A DNA stretch of 64,000 nucleotides from Mycteria americana (GCF_035582795.1 NC_134370.1:51199501-51263500), one strand, 5' to 3'. Positions 1 through 14,078 are shown, numbered from the stretch's first letter. The notes: generated by a model not told the origin, from the sequence alone. A program made the numbers and translations.

Positions 1-3000
1 GGTCCATCTCTGCCCATGTCTTACTCTTCATATGTGTCACAGATGTTAGATATGACACTCTAGGTTCCCCTCTTTCCTCAGTGAGAGACCTCTGAAGCCA
101 GTGCTGTACATATGCGGCAGCCAGGTCACCACACCAAGAAGAGACACCACCACCACTCATACCTTACTGCAGAGCTGCATTCTTTTAACCAGCCCACTCG
201 CTTTTAGTAGGGTGGTTCTGCCTCCAGCTGGTAACCTTATGCCAATATTATCCACTCCCCTTTCCTTGGGATGTTTATCCTCTGCCATTGCTTGGAGAAG
301 TAATCCACACTCCCCACAGGCTGAGGAAAACAGATCCTAAATCACTGCTCCCTACCAGCAATTTTTGAAGATATTGCTTAGTATAGAACAAGATATACAG
401 TGAGCTGTGCACAGTACCAAATCTCAACAACTGACAATGGAGAAAAAAGGACATCTCATTATCTTAGCATTTTCTTTGAATCTGAGGTATGTCATAACTC
501 AAAGAAAGGGCTTAATAGAAGAATAAATCAAGTGACTTGCCTAGCAGCAGATCCAGATTCTATGCTGCCCTTCCTCTACAAAAATAATCCCAAGGTCACA
601 AGCACACTGGATACAGGGTTGCATGCAGCCCACTCCGCTAACTCATTCTTGTCTTGCTTGGGACAATACATTAGGAAGCATATTATGTGGCTGAGCCAAC
701 ACACAGCCAACAGTCTGCTGTTATCAGGAATATGTACTTAAAGCTATCATCCAGATCCTCACCTCCCAGCACAAGGGAAAAGTGCCTGTTCAAATGGCCA
801 CTTACTAAGTAGAGTAGTAGGAAGTGTACAACAGCAACGAGGATTCAGTTCCCTGATGTTACAGCTTTGGTTTTTGTTTTTTGGTTTTTTTTTATATAAG
901 GGGGAAGGGAAGAGCTGCAACCAGGCACAGCTTCTCTGAATATGAAGCACGTATCTGTGACCATGGTATAGTGGAAAGTGATGAGTGGGATGGGACAGCT
1001 TTCTGTTCAGGTCATCAGACATTTGCTTTTTAATTAACCATTTGTTGAGAAATTTATTTTCTACTCTGACTCCAGACACCTTCAATCAGTAATAAAATCT
1101 TTCACTTGCCTTTAGCAAACTGACCTCAACCTTATATGGAATTTAAACAGCTCACAAAGAATGCAGTAAACCTCTTGCCCCTTCTCTGTTTGAGGCAACT
1201 GTTCTTTAAGTGCTTAGCAGTACGATGTTAGAGATCCTTTAAGAAATGCAGGAATTTCAAGCTCAAGCTACAGCCTAATTTGTAAATAAGAAGGGAAAAT
1301 TCAGTTCTACTGTCTGGGAATTTTTCCAAAAGTGTAATTTTTAGAGTGGTAAATAAAACATGCTTTGAAATACTAAAAGGACATGACAATTTTAATCAGG
1401 GGTCCAGTACAATGAAGTTTCACGGCCTAATTCTTAGCAGTACAAAGAAGATGATCTTGAACATCACTGGGTTAATCTGTTTCTGGGAAATAGATTGTAG
1501 GCTTACTACACAGCCTGATGCAGCACACGGCTCTTGCATGCTGAATCTCACAGCAGCAAGATCATGGGGCTGCTTGCTCCAGGGACTTCCCCAGGAAATC
1601 CCTGACCATGGGATTCATTTCTGCTAACAAACAGGGTCATCAGCACACTAGACTTTTAGGGTTCACCTTTGGCAACGGTGGGGGCTATCAAGTAAACAGG
1701 CAATCTAAACGCAGGAGTTGGCTGCAGGCTGGTTGGGCCCAGGAGAAGGACCTGGCAGGGGCAAGTACTGACTGTTGCCAGAAAAGGGGATCCCATGTGA
1801 TGGGTTTTTGCAACAAGACCTGTGACAGCCCAGCTGTATGATCACACTCTGAAAAAAAGTTAGGGCAGCCAACTTCTACCCAGACATTAAAAGAAGAGTT
1901 TTGACTACAAAAAGCTCAACCAAGCTTTTGCAACGAAGCGACCTTTTGGAGCTGGATTCATCAATGCATTCATACAGAGTGTCTAAGTAATCCTATATTC
2001 ACCCAGAACAACTTCTGCCTCACGTTCACTGACAGAAGCAAGGTGTGGGGTAAGCAAGCCTGATTTAAACTAAATACTGAGTCTTTTCAGAAGGGCATCC
2101 ACAGCAAGGCTTGTTTGGACTGCACATTCATAAGCAAACTAGAGGTACAAACACTCAAACCTTAGTTGCCAGATTAAAACTTCCATATCAAATTAGGATG
2201 AAGCTGGAGGTAAATGCCCTATGCATTTATGGTCCAGAGCAAGAGATGTGCTGCCTTGCATGACTCTGTTAAAGGATACGTGTGCTTGATCTGTAGATAC
2301 AAAATTTCTAAAAATGAAAGGAGACATAGGAGAAGTCTTTATAAACTTGTGAGAAAAACATCCGCCTAAAGCCTCCCCTTTTCAGCCCTTTCTCACAATT
2401 AGTCTTTCAAATTGAAAATCTCCTTTGCACTTTGACAGCTTGCCTATGAGACATTGCTCTGCTTTCCACCACCTTGCAGTGATTGGTATGTAGCAAAATG
2501 CAGCATGCTTGGCAGGCCTGTGGGAGGGGGAGGTCATTTTACTGAGGAGGCTGGACACACTTATTTCAGATATGGTGTTCTCTAAAGCTCCAAGTTGTTT
2601 TGGAGATGGGAGAAAAAACTTCACCTCTTTGTGCAACTGTTTGCCTTTCAGGTAGATATCTGATAGGGAAAGGCTGCTCAAACAGTGGATGGAAGGAATA
2701 AAGTCTAGGTTTTCTGGCACTGCAGACCAGTTCTTTGGTTCTGTCTGCCTCTTGTTAAACAGGCATAGGCTTTTAGTGCTCTGGCTTATACTTAGGGAGC
2801 CACTCATACAGGAAAGGAAAGTAAAAGCTTGAAAGAATTTGATTTCAAGACTCTCCCAAAACAAACACTTTGTGAAGAACAAGACCCAGTGTAGAAAGGT
2901 ACTTAGTATTGACTCGGGAATGTTTTTTCTCTCCCCTTGTCACGTTCCAAGATAAGTGAAGGCACCCTGAGCAAGAGGGAGCAATGCAAAGTAGAAGATC

Positions 3001-5859
3001 CTAATCAGTCCGAATCATTTGGAGAGAGTTCAGTAACAGAGGGTGTGCAGAAATGCTCTCCTGTGAGCTCTGTGTAACATTCAATTTTTATCCCGTCAAA
3101 GCCCACCATCCACAGAAGCCCCAAAGCAGTGAAACAGCTTAAACTAGCACATCAGCAGCAGGCAGAGCTCCAGAACACTATATGACACAAGAAGGAAGCA
3201 GGCAAATAAACCAGCAAAAAAGTGCACTATAACTAGCATAGGGATGGGCCAAAAAACCCCCCAACCCTGAGTCTTCCAAAGATTCTGACACTATCTCTCA
3301 AAAGATACTGTAATCGCACAGACTTACAGACTTTTAAATCCTCAGACAAAAAGATCAATGTGGTTTGGGGAGGTACTTCTGTTCAGAGGTCAGCTCATGT
3401 GCGCGCTTCTCCTGTCAGGAGCCTGTGTTGTTCAGTCAATCTGACCTCACCAGGGAAGCTTGCAATCTTGTTCTTCAGGACTATGCTGCAAAGCAGAAGA
3501 TGTGGAACTTCAACTCCCATTTCCCAAGCTCTCTGCAGGATGGGATCTCCAGGCCCAAGAATATCCATAGCATGGCAAAGTGCCTAAGCACAGAAAAATT
3601 TGGTTGGCTGGAGAGAAGGGAACACAGGAAGCTTCCAGCCTCTTAGAAACCCCAGCTCTAACGGGAGGCTGGCTGCACTCAGCTCTAACATCATAGGCAG
3701 AACACCATTACAACAGTATCAATGTTTTCTTTTTGCAATTCTAAAATTGTAATTTTGAATTTGCTAGGACATACATTCAGAATCACAGTATTAGAGTGGT
3801 GTTAGCACCACCACTGTTAAGCCAAGTAAAATCATGAGATTTTATCCAGCCTGAAATTTGCTCCACCCAGCTAAATCACCTCTCACTTCCCCCCTTACAA
3901 AAGGCCTGTTCCAATGCCTACCAAAATCTGCCAGAGTCTTTGCTGTGGCTTTGAAGGTTTCTTCAACGTTTTGAAGCTTCCCAGGAAACCTGTATTAGAA
4001 ACTTCTTAACAGAAATGGAAGCTGAGAGTAAGCTCCAAAACTCAAATCCAATTTTTAGAAAAAACTCAGTGCTGAGAAACTTAAGAACTGGGGTATTTGC
4101 TTGGTGTCTGTTTGGGTCAGAACATGTGGTGAAAGAAAAGAGGTGAAGAAAAGGTGGCTTGTGCTTGGCTAAGATTTGGGGATGGTTTAGGTGCACTCCT
4201 GGTTTCAGCACTTTTCTATTCCCCCCTCAAAAAAGTAAATTAATGTATCAAACCCAGGGTGGCACTTCTGATGAAAATCAGTTTAAATATAATACTGGAG
4301 GTGCTTCCACTGAACAATACATAGAGAAAATGCCATTTCTACCCGCGAAGGCTGTCAGTGCAAGCTGCTGCTCTGAATCCAAATCAGAGACACTATTTGG
4401 CATGAAGTCACTACTGAGGTTCTTTTAATTCTTTCATAAAACTTCATTTTATTTGGAGTATGACATTTGGTGAATCATACAATATTAACAGTATGAATTC
4501 TTAATAGGGAGAAAGTGTTAGATCAGTACTGGAACTGCTCTCCAAAACCAGCCCTTACCAAATGGAAAGGGCACACGTTTCAAATACAGTCAACGCTCTT
4601 TAGTAAAACACTCTAAGTTAAACAATATGTATTTTCCTCCATTAAAACTCCTGTCTTCCTACAGCTTTGATATGGTAACAAAGGAAGATAATAAGAGAAC
4701 AAAATGTGTCTTGAGTTTTTCTCTTTTAGGCTTTCTCTTTCAGGAAACTACGTATCTTCTGCCTTCAGAAAGCCACTCCTTTTTCCTTATGTAACTAACA
4801 TGTAATAATTAAAGAGACACCTGCCTCAGTAGGAGTCCGCAAAATTATTTGAACTATTCCTCCCTCAACACCTGTTAAGAGGGTGGAGAATTTCTGGTAG
4901 TCATAGCCAGCCTGGTACAGCTTGTTATATGCTGGTACAGGGACCATAATCAAAGAGCAATGAGTTTGTTTCTGTGAGAATTTCTGCTATGGTACAAATC
5001 CTGCACTGCTCACTCCTGAAGTATGCTTATACTCTGGAAGTCTGGGGACAGTGCAGGTCAGCGTCCCTTCAGCATTTGCAGCGAGTGTGCAAGAAACTGC
5101 TCTGGCCTAGAAGTAACAGAACAAGTCACAGAGCAGGGAAAAAAGTCCCCCACAGCAATTCCAAGCAGAGACCAGAATTGCTCTGCTGGTGCACTGGGTA
5201 GGGATTTGTGACAGAAAAGAGCAATAAATATCCCATTTTCACATGGTAAACTAGGCAGCAGTAAACAGCTCTGCATCTGAGAGATGATCTCACGTTTTCC
5301 TTTTATTCTTACCTTCTGTATTTTGCCAGTTCAGTGTCTGCTGTGCTCCTTCCTTAGGGGCCTGTGTTTGCTCTACTGTGAATAACAGACATTCAGCCAG
5401 ACAGGAGAGCAGCAGCTTTTCCCTCTTGCAGCAGCCTCCTGTAGTAACTTTACTGACAAGTGTGCTGCTGTTTCTTCATGGTCTTTATCCTGTTAAACTA
5501 CATAAAAAATAAAGTCATGTATGGTATACCTTCATAATGGCCTCAGTTCATCTTGTGCCCAGTTTGTAGAATAGGGATCTGCCTAGAGGTGGGCCTGGGC
5601 TTAGGAAAAATGCCAGCATGCGCTAACTTAGTAAGTCAGCTCTGCCCCAGTAGCCCATAAAAGTGTTAACAGCACCTGCCACCACGTACAAAAATCCAGT
5701 ATAGCATTTTATAAATCAGAAACCTACTCTGATCCTGTCAGGCTGATGCATCTGGGCTGTTAGGTCAAAACCAGCCCTGCTCAATGGCAGCCATTTTAGG
5801 TGTACAGCCTCCATGAAGCGACCTGAAAGGACTTTCTCCCATTTCTTCACAGGGGCACC
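1..5859. other. Non-coding DNA downstream of TLN2, no gene seen
   Basis: Ordinary AT-rich sequence with scattered open frames, the longest 166 codons on the minus strand at 2382-2882, none with a recognisable domain or a pattern suggesting an exon. Short purine/pyrimidine tracts only. Confidence 0.5.
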
Positions 5860-6260
5860 CCAAATGCTGGCGGTGGAGGAGGAGGAGACAGGTCTGCCAG
5901 CTTGAAGGGCTCCCTCAAGAGCTGGAAACCTCAGAGAAGGCCGGTTGCCAGGCCTTCAGAGGAGCCAGCCCCGTTGCCTCGGGGCCTCATCACACGCCTG
6001 CCCCTGAGCGCGTGCTGTGGAGGGGCTGTGCAGGTGGAGGTGGCGGCGCCCATCGCATGGCACTGAGGCGAGAGAGAGGCGTGATGCCCTCCAGGCTGGG
6101 CAGCCCATGGGTCCAGCCTCCGTGTCCCCGCCTGCCCCTGCTGGCAGCCACACCAAGGGCTGTGGCACGGAGGGGCACCATTGGGTTAGGCGACCCCGGA
6201 TCCCCTTGCGGTGAGCCCTCCTTTTTCTCCTGTGGTTTCTGCCGCGCCCCCACGCTGAAA
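5860..6260. promoter_or_regulatory. CpG-rich patch (small orphan CpG island)
   Basis: By eye this stretch is clearly GC-rich, with roughly 20 CpG dinucleotides between about 5990 and 6300 (for example ggcggcgcccatcgc and gccgcgcccccacgc), while flanking DNA has few. No TATA box, exon or conserved frame is evident. Several overlapping open frames on both strands look like a by-product of high GC content. It could be a promoter or first exon of a non-coding RNA, or an enhancer. Confidence 0.4.
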
Positions 6261-9200
6261 AACGCTGAATCCAGTCAAGCAGCAATACAAAAGGCGGGAG
6301 GAAATTGTGGCTCAGCAAAGACTGTTTTTCACCTCACAAAAGAGAGAAAAAGTCTGGGAGGAGAAGAGCTGTCAGACCTCTTTTGAGTAAAGCTCGAAAA
6401 GAGGTTAGAGGAAGGTAACCACTGCCAAATCCCCTTCCTCAAACCAGCAGAAATAACCGTGCATTTGACTGAGGAGCCCCAGGAGGCCGCGTGCTCCATG
6501 CCTGCAGGCAGCCAGGCCTCACTGCCCTGCCTCATGCCCCAGCTGGAGCCTACCAGAGGCAGCACTGGGCAGATGTGCACACCTTGGGCTACATGGGCTG
6601 TGAGTGAACACCAAGGTGTTTACATGCTTGCCTGCATAGTGGGGGATGCAACGACATTTACACAGAAAGACCTGCGTGCCACAGCCCACAAAGGAAAGGG
6701 CAGTGAAAGCGCCATTTTGCTCAGCAACATGTGGGTTGTGTTATACAGTATCAGCCACAAAATCTTTCTAATGTGTATAGATAAAGCAGACTATTGTGCT
6801 GTTCTAAAGATCAGAGCTCAGTGGCACAGGGAGATTATGAAATGACCCCACAGGCTTTGCACTCCAGAGACTCTTGCCACAGTGGTTTGAAACATTATCA
6901 GCCCCATTCAAGTGCCCTGCCTCCATGCCAGTGCTGGCATTCCCCACATCACGGAGAGCAGAAGAGGAGAAATGTCCCTGCACATCAGTGGCGCCAGTAT
7001 TTAATCCAGCTTAGTTTACCACAAAAATGAAAGTTGGTGGAGCAAAGATACCAGCCTGTGCAAGGGAAGGGCTCAAGCACAGCCCGTTCCTTTCTGACTG
7101 CTCTGTCACGAGGGCAGTAAGCTTTGGCAGATGGGCAGAATGGACAGCAGGAACAACCATTGCTTATGAGGCTTTAGTGAGGTGTGTCCTTACCTTGCTT
7201 TAGAGAGATGAGTCAATGCTTGCCTGTCCAAGTCCCCCAGTCAGGTAAAGTATGCCAGGCCTTGCAAGGAGCAGAGCCCAGAACCCAGCTCACCTGGAGT
7301 CACCTCTGAGACACTTACCCGCAGGGAAATAACAGCTGGGGTAAGATTTTGAATACCAGACATAGAAATCCCATGATTTGTTCTGTATAAACCTGAGACA
7401 GTGGCAAATATCTGCTGCCCACTGCAAATCCAAGTAAAGACTTGTTTAATGTCAGGCCCAACAAAAAATAAAGCTTTTCTATAGTATATTAGGGTTACTA
7501 AAAACAGTATCTGTGCAGAAGAGAATTGCTTTCTGGTATCTGTAGAATTATGTAATACAAAACCTCCTGCAAATGTAGGGTAGGCTAGAGTTTTAACACC
7601 AAAATACACAGATTTTTTCATTATTAAGTACAATTTTACAAACAGTTGTGCCCAAACATGCCCACACACAATTTATTGACTGAAGTAGGAGAGGTGGTGT
7701 GACTTACAGTGTCTTAAAAAAAAAGTTGTTAGACTATTATGTGAAAATAGCAATACACTCACATATTTCTCAAGTGAGGCGAGCAAAGATCTCTAACTAG
7801 ATGAGGGCCTATCAGCCTTCCACGTTCTCTCTTTTAGTAGCCTCAAAACCAGCACCACACAATGTGTTGAACCTTGCTCTGTGCAAACCATAGTCCAGTG
7901 CTACATGTACTACTTTTCCATCACCATAGCATGGCTGCTCAGAGCCTCTGGTCCAAAGTTTGCATGGGGAGACAAGTCAGCTCCGTTTTTAAAAACCCTT
8001 GGATAGCCTTCTGTCTCACAGAAGCATAGGGGCGGATTCAGCGAGACGCCGAACAACCTCTGGGAGGATCACAGGTTATGTATACGGCAGAGATAACAGA
8101 CAAGGTGCCAGCAGATGGCACTCAAGAATGTGAGCAGCACGCCTGGGCTCGGCGGAGCCGCAACCCCGCTGGTTGTGTGATGCACTACGAAGTACTTGCA
8201 TGCAGGCTCTAACAAGCCCAGTGTTTCTAGACTGAACTCATGCAAAGTAAAAAGTAAGTGCTTTCAGTGTTTCACATCTTTCATCAAGGATCTAATTCCT
8301 GTCTCCAGTTTAGGAAATCTTTGCATGTGTGTTGTATGTGACCAAAGCACTCTATAAAACAGCCTCTTTCTGGATTTAGATTAGGGCTGAGGTTTTTTGC
8401 TGTGTTACTGATAAACAGAACCACTTCTTGTTTTTTTTTTTTCTTTTAGTTTTCTTGCCTCTTCCTTGGGTCCTGGCAGTTGGGTTAAGGAAATGGAACT
8501 TGAATGGTTACGGGTTAAGAGCTTTTTTTTAAAGGAAAGCTTTGGTGTCTATCCCACTATTCTTTACTAAGATAACTGCAGTAGGTTACTCCTACTGGTC
8601 TTAGGAAATGAGTCAATCATCTTCTATAGCTTGATTTTAATTAACAACACTAGATAGGCTCTATCCACTAGAATTTTACTATTGGAGTCTAGTAAACGCT
8701 TGGAAGGAAAAATCAGGCTCTGCCTGTTTATGTTGCTGAGATTAATTCTCCTCAGGTCTACCAGCTAACCTTCTATGTGCAGGAGCTAAAGTCTTCAGTT
8801 GATGTGGAGGATAAAGTTACATCTTAGAAGAGAGACTTTAAATAAGGAAGGGAGTCTTGTTACTCCATAATTCATGAAGTTAGCCTCTCAGGTTGCTGAC
8901 AAGAACTTTCTTCTATAATTTATACCTGGACGCTAGGGAATTAAGAGGGTTTTTTCCCTTCCTTTTTACACCACGACTGGGTTGAATATATCCAACATTC
9001 TTACACTCTGGAGTTTTCAGAGTGCCTGAGTCATACTTTTTGCCAGCGTTTCTTTGGTCTAATATGGGCAGGTAAGAAAGAAGTCTGTCAATGCCAAAAG
9101 CATTTTCCAGAACTCTCCCTGTAAGGCTTTAGACTGGATATTAAAGTCTGGGCTAAAGTCCAGCACACTGAATCCACAGAGGTTTCATAAGCTAAATGGA

Positions 9201-9864
9201 AGAATTAAACAACATCTCTGCAGTTTCAAGTGTATCCATAGCACCATGGGACTGAGTGTGGCATACATCTGAAGCTCTTTGAAAGGGTCAAATGCAATTT
9301 CCAGTATAAATACAGTTGTACAGTGGTTAATAACTTAGCATTTAAATTGTGTCTGCTGAAAGCTCGGTATACAAGTTAACATGACAGTATTTTTCTTTTG
9401 GTCTCAAAAAATGGTTTAAATTGGTAATACCATTTCAAAATATTTTTGTGGTTTATTTTGTAGGTTTCTTATTTGTTTAATAACCCATGAAAGTAGGGCT
9501 TAATTAGGAAGCTGACATTTGCATACTGATCTGTTCCTCCTTGAGAAAGCCAAAGAAATGAGCTCTCCACACACGCACGCACACAAACACGCAGCAGCTC
9601 TGGCTTCCAGCCCACTGCGATGTGAGCCTGCACAAAGAAATTTATTGCCAGTTTCCAGAGATTTCACGTGCCACTCATGAATGTCTTAATTATTTGGGTT
9701 TAATTACCACAGCTCCAGTTAGGATACACTTGTGGGTGACTTTTCATCCAAACTGTGCAGCTGTCCTGATTGAGGGAACAATTGTTCAAAAAAAGGGTCT
9801 AAACTAATTAACAGGAAATAAAAATATATAGTTGAGAATGACACATCTATGATTATACTTAGGC
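6261..9864. other. Non-coding DNA, no gene seen
   Basis: Declining GC content to about 6.6 kb, then ordinary sequence. It contains the CTCF-like motif at 8108-8121 and a short cacacgcacgcac tract near 9570-9595. No exon or transposon recognised. Confidence 0.5.
8108..8121 (+). promoter_or_regulatory. Candidate CTCF binding site
   Basis: CCAGCAGATGGCAC fits every position of the degenerate CTCF core CCASYAGRKGGCRS. It lies inside a small CpG-containing patch (about 8029-8170) in otherwise AT-rich DNA, about 29 kb downstream of the TLN2 stop. Motif matching alone cannot show occupancy. Confidence 0.4.
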
Positions 9865-10000
9865 TAATAGGTAAAATAGTGGCCTGGAAACATGTGCACT
9901 GAGATTCAACTCCAAATCCAGCTTTCTGCTTAACTTCTGACTTTTAGCAAGTCCTGGTGTTCCGAGTTTTCTTTTCCCCATCTCAGTTTTGGCTGATAGT
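9865..10000 (-). mobile_element. MIR-like SINE fossil (reverse orientation)
   Basis: Read on the plus strand the segment follows the reverse complement of MIR: gcactgagattcaactcc, then ttctgacttttagcaagtcc, then a cctcagtttccccatctg-like stretch (gttttcttttccccatctc). It is diverged and the ends are approximate. Confidence 0.5.
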
Positions 10001-12879
10001 TCTAGTTAAACCAAACGGATTTACTAGGGGTATTCAAAAAGCTTTTAAGCTCTTCTCTTAACATTGGTTTGTGCAGTACATATGCTTATATTATGTATTA
10101 TGGCCCATGCTGTGTGGTTCCAAGGCCCTTACAGTCAGATTGAGAGTTAAAATGGCCTCTGTCCTGAAGACCTGACCTCTCTTGGAGACAGCTGATCCCT
10201 GTGGAGCCTCTAGAACCACTGGAATGCTAAGACCAGTTTTGATTCAGTGTTGCACAGAGACATTCAAAAGGAAGTTTGAGGCCTCTGTAATGTTCAGTTA
10301 GTTTTGTCTCCGCTACTTCTGCAGTCTTGACCTAATTTTTCTCTTACAGTGAGGGGCTTGGTTGAAGCACAGGCAGTAGGTGAAATGGGAAATGGAGTGG
10401 GGAAGTAAAGGAAAACCCAGAAAAGAGTGGAATCTCACTTGGCAAATGAAGACTGAGGAAATATTAGATAGACATTGAAACATAGATATACTCTGGCCAT
10501 AAGAATGGAGTTTTAGGACAGCAGTGAGAGCTTATGGCACTCAAGTGGAGAATGTATCTATACTAAAAATCAGAAGCATATAAGGTTAGGGTTGAAGGTA
10601 AGCACTTCAGGGCTGTCATGGAGTCTGAAAAAAGACCAGACAAAAGAGGGAATGGCGTGAGATACAACCAGCACAACTAGAGATACCAACTGGGCCAATT
10701 AAGAGGCATGGAGAATAAAGCTGCAGCAATAGAAAGCAAGCAGAGAGGGCTGAATGCTGCTCCTGAAACAGCAACCATCTCTCAGAATGTGTAACAACCA
10801 TGATTGTTGCCATTAAAGGAATAAAAGCACCATTCTGAGAAAGAGCATAGAAGTTCAGCAAAAGCTTGCTGAAAAAGAACAAAAGGTTTTGTAAGTCATA
10901 TTGGATTCTGTAGAAGAGGAACAATACATAGAAATAGGATGTAAGTTCTACAGTGGCTGGAAAGGAGAGCTGCAAGATAACTGCATGCACATTTTCCCAA
11001 ATGCAATTCCCTTGCATAGTCAATAATCACATGTAGACTATGGATTGATCTTAAAGCATTTAGCCAAAATGTCACTGAAGGCAAGTGGTAGCTTGACTGG
11101 AACTCGTAGTGGAGAGGAGGGGTCCAACACTTGATTCAGAAGCTGACTCTCCCTGGCCTAAATTTGAAATAAGCTCATTCTTTCCTAAGGTAGAAAAAGA
11201 AATCCAAGTCTTTCAGGATGTTTGCTTGAGGCAGAATTTTGCCCTTGTTTTTATTTTACTTCCCTTCTGATCAGAAGTAGCTCCAGTTAAAATGCCTTAA
11301 TGACAAGGGGAAAGTCTTGATTCTGATCTCGCAAGCCATTTCATGCCAGGATAACTTCACAGACTTCAGCTGAATTACTTCCGATTATGCTTGGGTAAAT
11401 GACTTTAGAATTAGGCTCATGGTGTCCATGACTTCAAACTTCTCTGGGATCCTGAAGATGCAGGGGTTTTATAATTGACACAGGCATGTGCAGAAGTTGG
11501 AGCAACTCTGGAGATCAGTCCCACTTCAAAACAATTGCTATGGTGGAAAAAGAGTTTACAAACAGCCGTAGTTCATTCCACCTGTGTGTTCTCCCTCTCT
11601 GAATGCTAAAAGGGTGTCTGCCTACGTTAAAGCTGCTGTTGGCTATATACATAATTCAGTGTTTATGTTAACACAAGTGAAACAGCTACCACAAATGGCA
11701 ACTCACACGATCATCAAAGCGAGTGAATGGCAAACATGCACACATAAGGGAACAGCATCCTTTGATGGAATTCAGTCTTAACGAGACAGCCAAGAGTTGC
11801 ACAGCCCTCAATCTCGACTTTAGGATACCAGTGTGAGTGATAGGTCTTGGCAGGCAGCTTCTGAAGAGAGGCAAAAGCATCAGACTGAGCTTGCAGCTGC
11901 AGTCAGTCCTGGCAGATACAATTTTATAGCCATACTTGGGATTTCCCACTGGGTTGAGGTTCTGGCTGGTCTCTCAAGCTGAATAAGGAAGTGTGAGTGA
12001 ACACTGTCTCATGTTGCCCTTCTCATATTGGGAGTATTGGAAATCTCATCCTAGACAATGACAGGACAAGTCAAAACTAGCAAAATACTGTGATGGAAAT
12101 TCTCATTTTTACCACTTTCTTTCTCTTCCTGTCTCAAATTACTTTTTTGAAGGTATTTCTCCATGGTAGTCTGAGTGGAAAAGCTGTAAATATCAGAGCA
12201 AGTTAGATTGCATCTGAAGTTAAACAGGTATCCTCAAAACCTGCTGTTGTGGAAAACTTCAGGGAAAGCAAGACTGCGGTCCTTAGTCATTAACCCCATT
12301 TATAAATTGCTGTCTCACACCTTCCCACATTTCCTTTCCAATGTTAACTTCCCTTTTAAAGGACAGTGAATATGTTCTTGTTCATGTAACTAGGCACTAA
12401 TGACAAATATTAACTCATCTATTTCTAACATCCCATTTCGTGAGCTTTATTTTTAATATGTCCCTTAACATGGAAATACTTTTATTCCTTCTGAAGGTTC
12501 ATCTCATATTCCTGTGACAGGGTTTTATCTTGGCATTCATTTTTGCACGCAATTAATCCATTTAATGGGTACTTTTATGAGATTGAAGAAACATTATACT
12601 GAACTACCCATCTCAGTCCCCACAAAGAGGTGGAGATCTACACAATCTGCTGGTCATGTCAAGGTGGACTGCAAAGAAGCAGTCAGAACACATATTTCTC
12701 TGCCAACCATATTCTTTGAATTTAGGTTTCCTCAGCTTCGGGATTGGGAATCCCACTACTTAGAACAGCTCCAGGTATCTGTTGTTGGGCTTGCTGCAGC
12801 TCATATTTTAAAGAACATGGGACAGTAGCTGGCAAGCTTAGCTGACTATAAAGGTACTGTAATATTTAGGAAATCCTAT

Positions 12880-12962
12880 TTACATCAGTAAATATTTACT
12901 GATGTAATTTTACATGATGTAAATGATTTACATGATTTACATGATGTAAATTTACATCAGTA
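12880..12962. repeat. Perfect 28-bp palindrome plus clustered ttacat/gatgtaa repeats
   Basis: Positions 12880-12907 are an exact palindrome made of TTACATCAGTAAAT and its complement. It is followed to 12962 by further inverted and direct copies of ttacatgatgtaaat-type words, ending again in tttacatcagta. The tract could extrude a cruciform. No gene association is visible. Confidence 0.8.
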
Positions 12963-13047
12963 GCAGGTTTCAATGAAATGGCACTGACTTGTGCTAGCTA
13001 GATATTCAACCCAATAAATCTAAAAGCATGACCGAGGGAAGCTATTT

Positions 13048-13084
13048 ATATACGTACATATACATAATATATATATGTGTGTGA
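13048..13084. repeat. AT/GT-rich alternating tract
   Basis: Alternating purine-pyrimidine sequence (atacgtacatatacataa, atatatatatgtgtgtg) about 85 bp right of the palindrome cluster at 12880-12962. It is likely to unwind easily. Confidence 0.7.
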
Positions 13085-14078
13085 ACTGATAGTCAAGTAC
13101 AATTGTATCTACATTAGCAAGTAGAGTGGTGTAAAAGTAACAGATTTGTGGAGCAAATAATTTGGTACTAAGGACCAGAGTTTGCCCTATATACACTTTA
13201 GGGAGTTTTATTTCAGACTTTCTCTAGTCTTGTGTGGACTGAATGCCTGTTTGTGATCTGACCACATCTTCTGGTTTCATCTGAAAGGTACCCAGTTTGT
13301 GTGCCTCAAGGCCACCCAACAATACAAATAAAAGCACAGGAAGTGAGGTTAAGAGAGAGATTCACATCAAAACTATAATCCTGATCTAAATTAAAATGCT
13401 AATGAAGATACATATTATGTCCCACTGGCAGTGCATAGTGCAAATGGGTGATGCAGTCGTCGCTGTACCATTATTCTGATAACCATTTGCAGAGAAACCT
13501 TCCGTACCACTACATGTCAATGATATCTTGTCCATATCAGTAATTTCTCTTACGTACATGCAGCCTGACTTTTCCTTTGTGCTTAAATGCCGTTTCAAGT
13601 TTATTGCTTGCTAGCACGGCTTTAAATCATGTTTAGATTTCTTGTGGCACCTGAAGCTCGTAATACCACACCATAAATGCAATGTGCTGCCCATTGTCTG
13701 TAGAGCTGAGAAACTGTTTGCTTTCCAGTCTTTTTTATGAACAGTCTCTAAGTCATTAGTCAACTTGGTCAATCTCTGTTTTCCACTGGCCTGTAAATTA
13801 GAAGGGAAAATAAAATATGCTAAGTTGATGCTAAAATACCATGACATACTTCACTGATTTACTAGGGAATAAACAAAGGACAGATCTTGCCTTTTATAGA
13901 TGCAAGCTTCTTGTGCCAGACACGTATAATCTGCCTTTGCCAAAGTTTCATTACACACAATGTTTGTGGGCCTTTGGAATCACAACCTCAGTTAACTTCC
14001 ATTAAAAAAAAAAAAAGTGTTTAAGTACAGAAGAATTTTAGAAGAATTTTTCCATTGTGGGCTGATGCAGTCAACCCG

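Noticed and set aside
500..580. Possible MIR fragment (aagtgacttgcctagcagcag)
   Set aside because: Only about 20 bases resemble MIR, too short to tell from chance.
2382..2882. 166-codon minus-strand open frame
   Set aside because: Low-complexity Ser/Leu-rich translation without domains or splice context.
6012..6386. 124-codon plus-strand and 120-codon minus-strand frames in the CpG-rich patch
   Set aside because: Overlapping long frames on both strands are typical of GC-rich DNA with few stop codons. Pro/Arg/Gly-rich translations show no domain.
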